Of a stretch of 64,000 bases of DNA, positions 33,840-53,951 are shown piece after piece. Position 1 is the first letter of the stretch. Every line of letters begins with the position of its first letter. The notes beneath the pieces were generated by a model. It did not search any database. It worked only from the letters and a program-made list of their open reading frames with translations, and was not told where the DNA came from. Source of the DNA: Zygnema cylindricum (lineage: Eukaryota; Streptophyta; Zygnematophyceae; Zygnematales; Zygnemataceae); the NCBI GenBank assembly GCA_037447655.1, contig JBBHKE010001612.1:1-64000 (forward strand). The letters run 5' to 3'. Made by a program: the position numbers and the translations under genes.

Positions 33840-35606
33840 GCTCAATATGGCTATTTTAAGCTCTTATACCGGCCGATAATTAGATTTATTTTTACCGCGA
33901 TATATCAAAGTTGACGATAGGTTAGTTTTTTTTCAAAAGCCCCTCTCCCCCTCCTCCCCGAGCACTGTTAGTGGTGGTGGGAGAAGTGGGGTTTAAGGGC
34001 ACCGTACGATTTTTTGTACGATTTTTCCCACGATTTTTGTACAATATTGTGTACTTTATCGAGCCATTTGACCGTTGAAATCGAATATCAAATTTATCAT
34101 GATAAATTTGTACCCGATACACAACACCACACCTTGAATAGTTGTTAGCGTTATGAACGCTATATCGACGCCCCCATTTTTCTAAGGTTTTATTTAAAAT
34201 AGAATATATAACATTGTTTTTTTCTACATTAATTAAGGTTTTGGTGAATTAGCGTTAATAATTCCAATTTATGATTTTATTGAATAGTGTGATGTATGGA
34301 CGGGTTAGTCCGTACAAAATGGTACGTGATTAAGTATAAAATTATGCAATATGGATTGAAATAATCGCGATCGGACATAAAACTGCGCTAGGTCATACCT
34401 AATTTAGTGAAAAGGTTTTATTGTTCGATCATGAATTTTACGCCTCTTGTACTTATTTCGTACGCAACAAATAAAATTTTTGTACGATTGCGTAGACAAG
34501 GCAGTAATGATTCAAAATAGCAAAATGGAGGCGGCGAAAATAGCCCGCACCTTTGGTATTCGTGTACGTCTGTACATATTAATATAGTATTATTCTACTA
34601 TATGGTACTGTACCGTAAATAACTTGTAAACGTTTCCAAAAGTAATCGTTCGTCCCTAGGGAATTGAACGTTTGGATTATTTGCTATCGTCCTTTCCTTT
34701 TTTTTTCTTCGAACCCTGGACCATAGTACCATAGCATTTCCCAAACCTTAGAGCAAAATATCCATAATTTTATGTAGAAGTAAAGCATTAAACTTAAGCC
34801 TGAAAAATTATCTTAAACTTGTAAGCTAAGAATGTAAACTTAAAGAGAACATTGCGCCAAAAACCTAAATTTTGACCTAAACCTAGACCGAAACCGTCAA
34901 TGAAACCTGAGCATGAGCTTGAACTTGTAAAAAAAAACCCTAAAAAAAACTAATTAAACCTAAACTCAGTAATAACCTGAATTCAAACATTAGCCAAAAT
35001 TTGATTTTGCAACCTAGTTTTAATTTTTTGAAGGACACAGCAAACACCAAAGAAAATGGCCGGTTGAGAAGGCGATGAAATTGGTGTGGATAGAAATCAA
35101 GTAATACTGGAGTAGTTTACTTCTACTTGCCTCTGTTTCTTTTTTTTTTTGTTATTATTGTTATTGGAATTGCTGAAATCAAAAGTCTTAAGGGGATCCA
35201 TAGTCAAACATCTTTTTGACTCAGCAGTGATTTTTCAAGCTGGAGATTCAATCTTACTCCAGGGGAAAGGAGAATTTTGAGAAGGCAAGTTTTGCGAAAC
35301 TTAATAGACCATGAAAGCTACCAATGTTCGCTTTTGTCCTTTTGCGTCCGGTCCCATTTGAAGGTCCATTTTTCAATATCCCAAATTCTAAACCTAATTT
35401 CCGACAAAGTCCACGAAGCAGTTGCTTTGTATTAACTAACCATAGTCGTCAGCATCATTGTGAAGTTTTTTTGGGCAAGGTGTTTGAGAAATGAAAATTT
35501 GAACTTTTTAGGTCCAATTCTAGAGGTCAACTGTCCTGCAGTGAACATTTGATATTCAGCATCCCTTGCCAAAGCTCATTCTTTATCACTGATGTTCGAG
35601 TTCTAG
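33840..35606. other. Non-coding DNA with a MITE remnant
   Basis: 34,123-34,330 resembles the left half of the MITE at 3486 (CACCTTGAATAGTTGTTAGCG end, AATTAAGG block, TAGTGTG). No right end was found. About 34,780-35,000 is rich in AAACCT-type motifs. Confidence 0.5.
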
Positions 35607-36345
35607 CGTCCAATGTTCAAATGTCCAATCTCCAATGTCTAATGTCCATTCTCCAACCTCGCTCCAATCTCTAAACTCCTATGTTGAATCTCCAATGTCC
35701 AACGTTCAATGTCCAATGTCGAATGTCCAATATCCAGTCCAATGTCCAATTTTCAATGTCCAATGTCCAATGTCCAATTTCCAATGTCCAATGTCCAATA
35801 TCCAATGTCCAATTTCCAATGTCCAATCTCCAATGTACAATGCTCAATATCCAATATCCAATGTCCAATCTCCGATGTCCAATGTCCAATGTCCAATATA
35901 CAATGTCCAATATCCAATGTCCAATATCCAATGTCCAATGTCCAATTTGAAATTTCCAATGTCCAATGTCCAATGTCCAATATCCAATGTCCAATGCCCA
36001 ATATCCAATGTCCAATGTCAAATGTCCAATGTCTAATGTCCAATGTCCAATGTCCAATGTCCAATGTCCAGGCTCCAATATCTAATCTCCTATGTTGAAT
36101 CTCCAATGTCCAACGTTCAATGTCCAATGTCCAATGTCCAGCCTCCAATCTCCAATCTCCAATCTCCAATGTCCAATGTCCAATTTTCAATGTCCAATGT
36201 CCAATGTCCAATGTCCAATATCCAATGTCCAATATCCAATGTCCAATGTCCAATATCCAATGTCCAATGTCCAATATTCAATGTCCAACCTCCAGTGTTC
36301 AATGTCGAATGTTCAATGTCAATTGTCCAATACCCAATGTCCGAT
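35607..36345 (+). repeat. 7-bp tandem repeat array, CCAATGT type
   Basis: About 105 units of CCAATGT with variants CCAATAT, CCAATTT and CCAATCT. A larger unit of about 410 bp is also visible, because the block TCCTATGTTGAATCTCC recurs at about 35,680 and 36,090. Since 7 is not a multiple of 3, each frame cycles through the same heptapeptide (MSNVQCP; on the minus strand TLDIGHW). Long frames here are therefore artefacts. Confidence 0.95.
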
Positions 36346-37675
36346 GGCCCCTTCCGCAACAGTAAACATTTACCTCTTCTCCAACATGCTCTGTCTAACT
36401 ATCAATGTCAATTATCCGAATTAGACATGAAACCTCCAAGAATAACAACTATTCTCACTACGAAGGAAGAGTAGTTTAATTTTTATGAGTGAACTGTACC
36501 AGTATCTTCAAATGACAACGGGCAGTTCAATTGTTTGCAATGTCTACAGTATAAAGACCAATTTTGTCGTCATGCCTGTTTTGTATAAATAATGTTTTAA
36601 CTGAACATCATTTTTTTGTTTTGTTTGCGTACCTAAACAGATAGCATGAAAAATATCAGCTACACCAAAACTAATCCTCAAAACTTGCTTCACAAAATTG
36701 TGAAGCTAGAGGAGGATATCGAATCATGAGGGGAGTTGGCTGGTTTCATAAAATTTCAACTTGAAGAAGGTAACACTACGAGTAAATTGAATTTAAAAAA
36801 AAATAACTACAAGTTGTTTTAGAAAAAACAACTTTCGAATGGTGCTCATGGTTTCAACAATTGTTTTGAGACGGTTTGAGGATCGAAAAGTGAGATAAAG
36901 ATAGGTTTTGGAAAATGTTAACAAGTTAGTAAAGAGCCTTTGAAGGCATTCGAATGGCAAATCCCAACCGGAAAGGTGAACTGTTGCTATAAACTTCCAT
37001 TTTCTTTATTTTTATTTTTATTTCTCACATTATTCATTGTATATTTACTATAAATATGCATAGAATATGTTTCAGTCCAAATTCCTGTAGACACATGAAA
37101 AACAAAAGAACAGAAAGCCTAAGAAATATCTTGTATTTCAAATGCATGTAATCTAATATTTATACAACTAAAATTATAATATGACATTTTTTTTTTAACA
37201 TTTGTAGAAAGACTCATTGGGTTATCTGTCACATTATGTTTGTTCTCCAAAAATCGGCATCTGAAATTAGTTTTTACTCTTTTTTAATTATGTTGAGAGG
37301 TATTCTTTACTGTTTTTTATTCATTTTTATGTGTTCCTTTTCTGTACACAAAGGAAGAAAGTGTAACTGAAAAGCAAACCTTACTTTCTTTTTGTATTAT
37401 ATTCTAGTGATTTTTATCTCTTCTTTTCCAGTTTTTCTTACCTACACTTTGTGCATGTTTTCTTTTAAGTTTTCCAATCCTCTTTATTTCTATTTTGCAG
37501 CTAGAGTTTTTGCCTCGGATAATTTTTTTTTGAACGTTGCAAAGTTTTTCAAAAAGAGAACAAAGTTAAAAACAGTTTCAAACACTCACACTCTTCTCAT
37601 AGAATGCTCAAATACACGATGTTTTTGGACATGAACGATAAATGGGAATACTTCCAAGAAAAGCTATATTGAAAA
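36346..37675. other. AT-rich non-coding DNA
   Basis: No gene or clear repeat is recognised. Confidence 0.5.
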
Positions 37676-40636
37676 ACTAATTCCTCTCTCTCACTCTCCT
37701 CCCTTTCTCTCTCACTATTATCCTCATCTTAATCTTTCCCTCCTTTCCTTCTCCCACTACATCCCTCTCCTGTTCTCTCTTCTCTCTCCTGGACCCTCTC
37801 TCTTCTTCTCTTGCACTCTCACTCTCTCTCTCTCTCTCACGTACACATCTACCTCTCCCTTTCTTTTCAAGTTCTTCCACTATTTTTAACTCACTCCTTT
37901 CATGATTCATATCCATCTCTCACTTCTTTTCCCTCCCCTATTTCCTCGCATTTCTTTGAAGTTTTTTCATCACTTCTCTCAATCTGCTCCTCTCTCTCTC
38001 ATCATATCCTTCTCCCTCTCCTTTTACCCCCCTCTCCCTCCCTTTCTTTTGAAGTTCTTCGATCACCTCCCTCTCTCACACAAACACAATGCTTCAAATC
38101 CTTTTTCCTCGTCTTTTCCCTTTCCCTCCTCCTCTCCCATTTCTTTGAAGTTCTTTCATTACCTCTCTCTCCCCGCCCCCCTCTCTTCTCTCTCTCGCTC
38201 GAACACACAATGCTTCATATCCTTTCCCTTTCCTTTCAAGTTCTTCCACTATTTAACTCAAACTTCTCTTATGCTTCATATCTTTCTCTCTTTTTTTCCC
38301 TCTCCCTCTCCCTTTTTTTCTGCTCTTTAATCACTTCTCTTTCTCAGTCCCTCATGCTTCATATCATTCTAACTCTTCTTTTCCCTCTACCTCTCCCTCT
38401 TTTTTTTTAATCTCTTTTATTACTCTCCTTTCATTCTTCATATCCTTCTCCCCCTTCTTTTCTCTCTCCCTCTCCCTTTCTTTCTTCCTGTCATTCAAGC
38501 ACTTTTATCACTTCTCTCTCATGCTTCATATCCTTTCCCCTCTTTTTTTTTCTCTCCAAAACCCTCTCCCTTATATTTTAAGCTCTTTTAACGGTTTTCT
38601 CTCTCATGCGTTATATCTTTCTCCCTTTTTTTTCCCTTTCTCTCTCCTTTTTCTTTTAAGCCCTTTTGTGACTTCTCTCTCTCATTCTTCATATCCTTCT
38701 CCCTCTCTATCTCGTGTTTCTTTTAAGCTCTTTTATCAATTCTCTCTCTCATGCTGCATATCCGTCCCCTTCTCCTTTCTCTCTCCCTCTCCCTGTACCT
38801 TCTCTTTGAAGCTCTTTCATCACTTTTCTCTCTCATGTGTTATATCCTTCTCCCTCTTGTTTTCCCTCTCCCTCTCTCTTTTGTTTTAAGCTCTTTTATC
38901 ACTTCTCTCTCTTATGCTTCATGTTCTTGTCCCTTTTCTTTCAATTCTCCCACTCCCTCTTACTTTTCTTTTAAGCTCTTTTATCACTTCTTCCTCCCTC
39001 ATGCTTCATATCCTTCACCCTCTCCTTTTCCCTCTCCCTCTCCCTTCACTTATATTTTAAGCTCTCCCTTCACTTATATTTTAAGCTCTCCCTTCACTTA
39101 TATTTTAAGCTCTTTTATGCCTTCCTCTCTTCTAATTCATATCCTTTTCCTTCTTCTTTTCCTTGTCCCTCTCTCTCCCCTTTCTCTTTTAAGTTCATTT
39201 ATCATATCTTTCTCCGCTTCATACCCTTCTCACTCTTCTTTTCAACTCCCTCTGCCTCCCCCTTTCCCTGTTTTTTAAGCTCGTTTATCACTTCTCTCTC
39301 ATAGTCCATATCCTTCTCCCTCTTCTTTTCTCTCTCCCTCTCTCTATTCTTTGAAGCTCTTTCATCGCTTTTTTCTCTCATGTTTCATTTACTTCTAACT
39401 CGTCTTTTCCTTCCCCCTTTTCCACTCCCTTTTCTTTTAATCTTTTTTATCACTTCTCTTTTAAGCCGCATATCTTTCTCCCTTGTCTTTTCTCTCTACC
39501 TCTCCCTCTTCCTTTCCTTTAAGCTCTTTTATCACATCTCTCGCATGCGTTATATCCTTCTCCCTGTTCTTTCCCACTCCCTCTCCTATCACATATCTTT
39601 CTCATGCTCCACATCTTTCTCTCTCTTCATTTCTCTCTATTTCTCCCTCTTCCTTTTCTTTTAAGCTCTTCGGTCACTTCTCTCGCTCATGCTTTATATC
39701 CTTCTCCTTCCCTTTTCCCTCTCCCTCTCCCTCTCACTCTCCCTCTCCCTCTCCCATTTCTTTAAAACTCTTTGATCACTTCTCTCTCTCATGCTTCATA
39801 ATCGGTCCTTTTTCTTTTTTTTTTCTCTGCATCTCCCTCCTCCATTACTTTTAAGCTCTTTTATAACTTCTCTTGCATGCATCATATCCTTCTCTCTTTT
39901 CTTTTCCCTCTCCCTCTCCATCTCCTTTTTTTTCAAGGTGTTTTATCGCTTCTCTCTTATGCTTCATATACTTTTCCCTCTTCTTTATCCTCTCCCTTTC
40001 CTTTTTTTTTGCTTTTGAGCTCTTATATCACTCCCCTTTTGTCCTTCATATCCTCTCCCTTTTTTTTCCCTCTCTTGTATCACTTACTTCACATGCGTCA
40101 TATCCTTTTCCCTTTTTTTTCCCTCTCCCTCTTCCTTTTCTCTTAAGGTTTTGTACTACTTCTCTCTGATGCGTCATAGCCTTCTCCCTCTTATTTTCCT
40201 CTCCCTTTTGCTCTCCCTTTTCTTGACAGCGCTTTTATCACTTCTCTCTCATTCTTTACATCCTTCTTCCATTTTTTTTCCTCTCCCTTTTGTCTCTCAT
40301 GTTTTTTTTTTTGCACTTTCTCTCTCCCTACACCTTTTCTTTTAAGCTCTTTTATCAACTCTCTTCTTTTTATGCTGCATATCTTCTCCGTTTCCCTTCC
40401 TTTCTACTTCTCCCTTTTTTTTTCCTTCTAATTTATTTTATTGCTTGTCTCTCTAATGCTTCATGTCCTTCTCCCTACTTTTTTCCCCGCTCTTTATTTC
40501 TTTCCATTTTAAAAAAAATTCTTTTATCGCTGTTCTCCCTTATTGTGCTCTACATCCTCTTCCCTTTCTTTTCCCTTCTCCCTTTTACCCTTCAATTTCT
40601 TTTAAGCTTTTTTATCACTTTTCTCTCTAGTGATAG
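37676..40636 (+). repeat. Pyrimidine-rich satellite, about 80-85 bp unit
   Basis: Roughly 35 degenerate copies share the anchors AAGCTCTTTTATCACTTCTC and TCATGCTTCATATCCTTCTC, separated by CCCTCTTTTCCCTCTCCCTC spacers. Successive AAGCTC anchors at about 38,724, 38,808, 38,888 and 38,973 give the period. The plus strand is almost pure C/T outside the anchors. Frames across it (Ser/Leu/Phe-rich) are artefacts. Confidence 0.93.
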
Positions 40637-40824
40637 AACATATTGATAGGTATATTGCCAAAACAGGGAGTGCTGGCTAGTTCTCACTAATTCATTGCTT
40701 GGGAAATGTTTTGAACCAGAGTAAAGAATAAAAGATAATGGGAAAATGAATATTCAATCCTGTATAAATGGACGATATGGTCCGGTTTGATTTGCGAAAG
40801 AATGATACTTCATTAACGGGTTTA

Positions 40825-41040
40825 AGCTTCACAAAAAGAGCTCGGAGCTGATACCATGCGAAACGAGGAGACCAACGGAGGAAACTTAGGTTGTACGAGG
40901 AAAGAAAAGTAAGCCGAGGGAGCTATACGGAGACAATTACGGAGACAAGTACGGATGTTGGTTCGACACACTCGACTTGCGTACAAAAACTTTATCGGGT
41001 CAGGTACACCTTTTCTAACTAAAGCGGTTCATGGGGAGAT
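40825..41040 (-). mobile_element. LTR-end and primer-site-like remnant
   Basis: On the minus strand ...CTCCTCGTTTCGCA is followed by TGGTATCAG (40,856-40,848). About 200 bp of upstream sequence is shared with 13,845-14,075 and 19,180-19,410. This is the clearest of the three primer-binding-site candidates, because the LTR side ends in CA. Confidence 0.55.
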
Positions 41041-42002
41041 GCAAGCGTATTCACAATTCTAACAAGACATGCAATGTTGAAGCAATTTCTGCATTAGCAT
41101 TTATGTTACTATTGAAAGTATTAAAAATCTCTCTTGAAGCTTATATCTAAATACACACATTTCAAAGTCCTAAACGCTACTATAGAAGTACACGTACTTT
41201 ATATAAGCGCTGTGAACTTTGTAGTGGATTGAACATACCTTTTATAGTGTGGAAATAGACTTCGTGGAACGCTTAATGGTTTGTACATACCTCTTGTAGG
41301 GTAGAAACGATTCTTAGTGGAATCGCCTTGGTAAATAGAATTCATTAGATGTAACTAGATCTACCAATATTAGTTACGACTAGTCCTCGATTTACCTTGA
41401 ATCGACGTTTCACTTCACAATTTTAAGTCACTTGTCTTGCATGTATTATAATCAATCGGGAAAAAACATTTTTGGCGACAATCTTCCCACCTATTTTCTG
41501 TTGTTTGTCGTCTATTTATTTTCTGTCTTTTGGCTCTACTTTTTTTTAACCTTCTCGTCTTGGTTTTGGCCTATCATTGCCTCACTTTCTTTAGCTACAT
41601 CGTTAAAACCCGAGGATTATCATTTTTTCCCTTTTTTTTTTCTAAAAAAAAAAAAATCTATATATCTCGAGAGTTCCATTTATCCCTCTCTTAGCGATTT
41701 TGTACCTTGTCTAGGGCCGCGAATAATCACAACATTCTCTTTACATCTTTTTATAAACCTCTTTCCAAATGACTCTCCTATGATAATAATTTTTGGACTC
41801 CCTATTCATCCATTTTTGTCGAAGACCATCGGGTCTTAATTTTGAATTCATGACAGGGAGAAGTTCGCATATGGTATCATAGTATGCTATCCGTACATCT
41901 TTGTCAGTATGTAATCTTGCACTAATTTGGGTCATGAGAAATACTTGAGCACTTTTTGTCTATGTTCTTGACATTCATGTTAATATTTCAGTTCCCACTG
42001 GT
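41041..42002. other. Non-coding DNA, one unassigned minus-strand frame
   Basis: A 64-codon minus-strand frame at 41,741-41,935 has mixed, protein-like composition (KDVRIAYYDTICELLPVMNS). No domain was recognised, and no splice partners were found. Confidence 0.35.
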
Positions 42003-42987
42003 ACACCGCCCATCGTTATTACTGTTAATAACACTAATTCTGTCGCAACTTTTTTTTGCCAAAAATCACGAATGACTACTAAACAATGAGGAGATAGGAC
42101 TCTTATCACAGAATAATCAATAATATTCGTTTAAAAAAAAAAACGAAAATGAATAGAATGGGACGAAAAGCGAGATGTTAAGTTAGATGAAGTATGAAAT
42201 ATTGAGATAATCCAAAGCTAAAAAAAAACCATTAAAGCAACATGTGGAGTGAGACTTACGGGAGAAAGATACATAACACTCAAGAAGAGATTTAGGACAT
42301 AATGAGAGGTGATAAAATTTCTAAGAAATGAGACACATTTCAACAATTCAATTTTAACTCAAAAAACAGCACAATGTCACGTCACATTTTTCACATTTTA
42401 CAAAAAAAAATGAATACAAAGTGATTTTTTCCAACAAAGACAACCATTGCAAACTCCATAGAAACTATTACAAAAAAAGAAAAAGAACAATGAACATCAT
42501 AATTTTCCAATAAGAATTGAGAATCTCGATCGTAACCCACTTGAAGGTGAAGTACGGAGACCACATAAAGGGGGTGCAAAAAAAGAGCAACTAGAGTACC
42601 TAGACTAGGGCCACCACTGAGGGAGAGGAGGGAGGGAGTGAGGGAGAGGGGAAGAGGGAGGAGGAGAGGGACCCATGTTGTAGAGGGGGGGAGCGACCCA
42701 TGTTGCAAAGGAGAAGAAAGAGAGGGAGAGGCAAAGAATGAGGGAGAAAGAGAGGGAGACCCATGTTAGAAATGATGGGTTGATGATGATGTTGTTGTTA
42801 CAGATGATGACGGTGATGATTAGTTTCTGATGTTGCCAATCAATTGTTGCAAGTTTTATAATGTCGCCACCACTACACCGCCCATCATTATTAGTGTTAA
42901 AGAAAAATTAGTGTACATGCGAAATCAGAATTAACAATACTAATTTAATGCAAGGTGACGTGGCGTATTTTGGTCAACTTCCTTAAA
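42003..42987. other. MITE ends and GA-rich DNA
   Basis: CACC-family left ends stand at 42,004 (CACCGCCCATCGTTATTA) and 42,876 (CACCGCCCATCATTATTAG), both after TA and both in the same orientation. The second is followed by the family's GTGACGTGGCGTATTTTGGTC interior. No right ends are seen. 42,615-42,765 is purine-rich. Confidence 0.55.
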
Positions 42988-43570
42988 TGTAATTACGTGG
43001 CCTCCATTTGCCCACAGAATATCAAGCTTATGTAAAGCCCCTAGGATAATATTTGCCCTTTTGACTTTCCATCTGAATAAGTGCCACCCAATCAGACATA
43101 TATTTTAACCAACCTCACCCCTACGAGGTTCCGACTCCCCTAAGTCAGACGCAAAAGAAATCTTCGAATTTGCTCCCTTGAGCAGTTAGTTATGGCTGAC
43201 CAAAGATGGTCTATTTATACATAAGCACTCTCAGAGAGAGGCGCCCCAAAACTTGCTAAGTCCTAAGTCCTAGATCCCTCTCTGAATCCCCTACTATTGA
43301 TGTACCCAACCAATCAAAAGGTTGTACATTACATGAAGGTTCAGATGCCGCTGTACTTTTGTACGGCCATGGTACGGCATGGCCGTCCCACTGACTCTTA
43401 TCAGATCCGTAGCTATGGTTCCTCTCCCTATAATATCCGCTATCCACTGATATTATGCCACGAGTCATCCGATGATGTCGCCTCCATAAACCGCCAAATG
43501 TTCACTCCGGTACATCGGCTCTAATGTGAGCCGTCCTATCTGAAACCGACATTTAATTCGCCCGTTCAAA
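42988..43570 (-). mobile_element. Partial LTR (3' half), same family as the 27-kb copia LTRs
   Basis: The minus strand ends AATGGAGGCCACGTAATTACA, parallel to the other LTR ends. It shares the AGAGAGGCGCC, GGATTTAGGAC and GGACGGCTCACA blocks. The 5' part of the LTR is absent. Its end directly abuts CACC-family MITE sequence. Confidence 0.72.
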
Positions 43571-43624
43571 TAAATGTTACTTCGTTCATTTCGTGCGTCC
43601 CCGCTTATTGCGTGCGTCAGAGCT

Positions 43625-44640
43625 AGTACTATGTACTTACCGTAATTTGTTTATAGGTTTCACGTAAATGTTCAGTTTCAGTTTACAGTAGACGCTTTTT
43701 TGGGATTTTTTCAAAAGTCACGTACAATACGTAGAAACTGTAAAAAATGAAAAAATCGCGCGATTTGAACAACTAGGGTATTTTCCATAGTTCAAAAGTA
43801 GGTGACCGTACGCCCATACAATATGCCTATTGTATGCAAAACATACAATATGCCCTTAAGACCCATATTGTATTGGCCGCAAAAGGAAATAAAATAGGGA
43901 CAGGGTTGAGTTGCACATCGATCGATAGCGAATTAAACGACATGTCTAAATTTTGAAAAAAAATCGGATAAAAAAATTTATTTCTGTGAGTTTTGAGGGA
44001 CTTTTTATTTAAACCGTCAGATTTGGACGATCGGACGGTCGCCGATAAAAGTAGGCGATTTTAAAAAGATCACATGAAAAGCCCATAACACAACTTACGA
44101 AAGGACAATCTGTCATATTAGCGTCTTCAATTTTGAGGGCCACACTAAATAAAGCCTCAAATTGACCAACCAGGCAGTATGGGACGGTAAAAAAAAAAAA
44201 ATACCACACTGCCAAAAAAATTACCAAAACCTACGGACCAACCCGTTGGTGGCTTTTCCCCTGGAATGTCATCCTACGTCGTGTCAGTTCGCTAAAAAAA
44301 ATCGTCCGGCGGCGTGCGCTGTACTTTGATCTTACGTCAGATTCGGACGTTCGTACAGGAGTGTGCACGACGCACACACATACAGTATGCCTACGTTGCG
44401 CGAGTTTTGTGCAAAGTTTTATGCGCCTACCAAAGGCCTACCATAAAAAAGCCTACTTTTGAACTATGGTATTTTCATAGTTGTTCAAATCGCGCGATTT
44501 TTTACTTTTTTCCGATTAAAACGTATAATTCGTGACTTTTGAATAAATCGGAAAAAAACGCGATGTACTTTCTGACCGGTAAACTGAACGGAGAATTTAC
44601 GGAAACTGTACGGTATGTACATTAACTGTACGGTTTTGTA
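43625..44640. mobile_element. Foldback-type element with long imperfect inverted arms
   Basis: The left arm (about 43,625-43,803) and right arm (about 44,452-44,640) pair over about 180 bases; the best block is AAAATCGCGCGATTTGAACA. The inner ends are the TTCAAAAGTAGG repeats. The core (43,803-44,100) matches 22,128-22,441 in reverse orientation. It is either a foldback element or a TTCAAAAGTAGG element inserted in a larger inverted repeat. Confidence 0.65.
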
Positions 44641-44800
44641 CCCAAAAAGTACGGAATTTGACTAAAAGATACGTTGCACTTCGTAGTACTTTCTGTCCGG
44701 TAAACTGAACAGAAATTTAACGGGAAAAATACGGAATTGTACCAGAATTGTACGGAAAATGTACAAACTGCGGGATATGTAAAATTTATTTTTGTTTACA
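44565..44800 (+). repeat. GTAC-rich tandem duplication
   Basis: TACTTTCTG-CCGGTAAACTGAAC recurs at about 44,566 and 44,687, giving a unit of about 121 bp. It is full of GTACGG words. Confidence 0.6.
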
Positions 44801-44991
44801 TGTACGGAATTGTACGGAAAAAATTCATTAACGATTTTAACGATTTTTTCAAAAGGTTCAATGCGTTTGTTACGTATAATTCGTCGCGATTAAATCGTTC
44901 GCACGAAACGCCGTGAACAACTATGGGTATTTTCCTAATTTAGTGCGGATAATACTTTTTATTGTCGAGCTACGATTCTAGCCATTGAGCC

Positions 44992-53137
<8,146 letters not shown>

Positions 53138-53605
53138 TTTGTCAAAATACCATTTTTGTAAATATTACAAAAAACCTTTATTTTTTTGTTTTTTTTAGTG
53201 AAAAGTATTTATCTAGAATGACCAATGTTATGTCTGCCCTGAAAAAAAACCAAAAGAAACTACATTTGTGGCGTTTTTTTAATTTCTTGTGGAAAATTGT
53301 TTGTCGCAAAATTAACATGTTTTTTTAGTCGTTTATTTCTTTTTTTATTTGTTCCGCTTCTGTCATATGTTATTGGTTAGATACGAGAGTTTTTTTTTCT
53401 AAAGGAAAGTCGCCAATTTTCAACCCTTTTTTTTTTTTTTTTTTTTGTGGTCAAAAATCAAAAGACATTTGTGTCGAAGTATTATTATTGGTATGGTGGG
53501 ACGATATATTGGTAAAGCGTCACAATAATTTTTTTATCGATGTACTGGATCAATATATTGCTTGTCGGCAAGACAAAAGGTGTTTATTGGTTATCAGTAA
53601 GAGAA

Positions 53606-53627
53606 TAACGATACACAACCCTAGCAA
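53606..53627. mobile_element. Solitary hAT-type terminus
   Basis: CGATACACAACCCTAG is the right-end signature with one change; no matching left end is found, so this is a remnant. Confidence 0.35.
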
Positions 53628-53951
53628 AAAGTAACAAAAAGAGTCGAACGTCTTTTACCAAAATTAACGAAGACTTGGATTCTCTCAATATGACGAACCA
53701 GAATCAACGAAACAACAAAACGAACTTTTCAAAAATAAAGCCAAAGACGAGAGAGAAAAAGCGAGTGGGAGGGTGGGTGGGAGGTAAAGAGGGAGAGAAA
53801 GAGATAGGCATATACATATTTGAAAAATCATCCCTTTCTCAAAATACAATTGGTTTTAGAAAACCACATCTAATTTAATACACACAAAATTCGTTTTCAT
53901 TTTTACTTTTTAACTTTTTCTCCAGGATTGTAATTTATTTGTTATTATGTT

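Noticed and set aside
35630-36474. Long overlapping frames of 80-173 codons on both strands
   Set aside because: They are the 7-bp repeat read in every frame; the repeated heptapeptides are not a real protein family.
35607-40636. CRISPR array
   Set aside because: The repeats are directly adjacent or degenerate, without unique spacers, in a plant nuclear context.
37811-40646. Ser/Leu/Phe-rich frames that look like multi-pass membrane proteins
   Set aside because: They are translations of the pyrimidine satellite; codon use follows the CT repeat.
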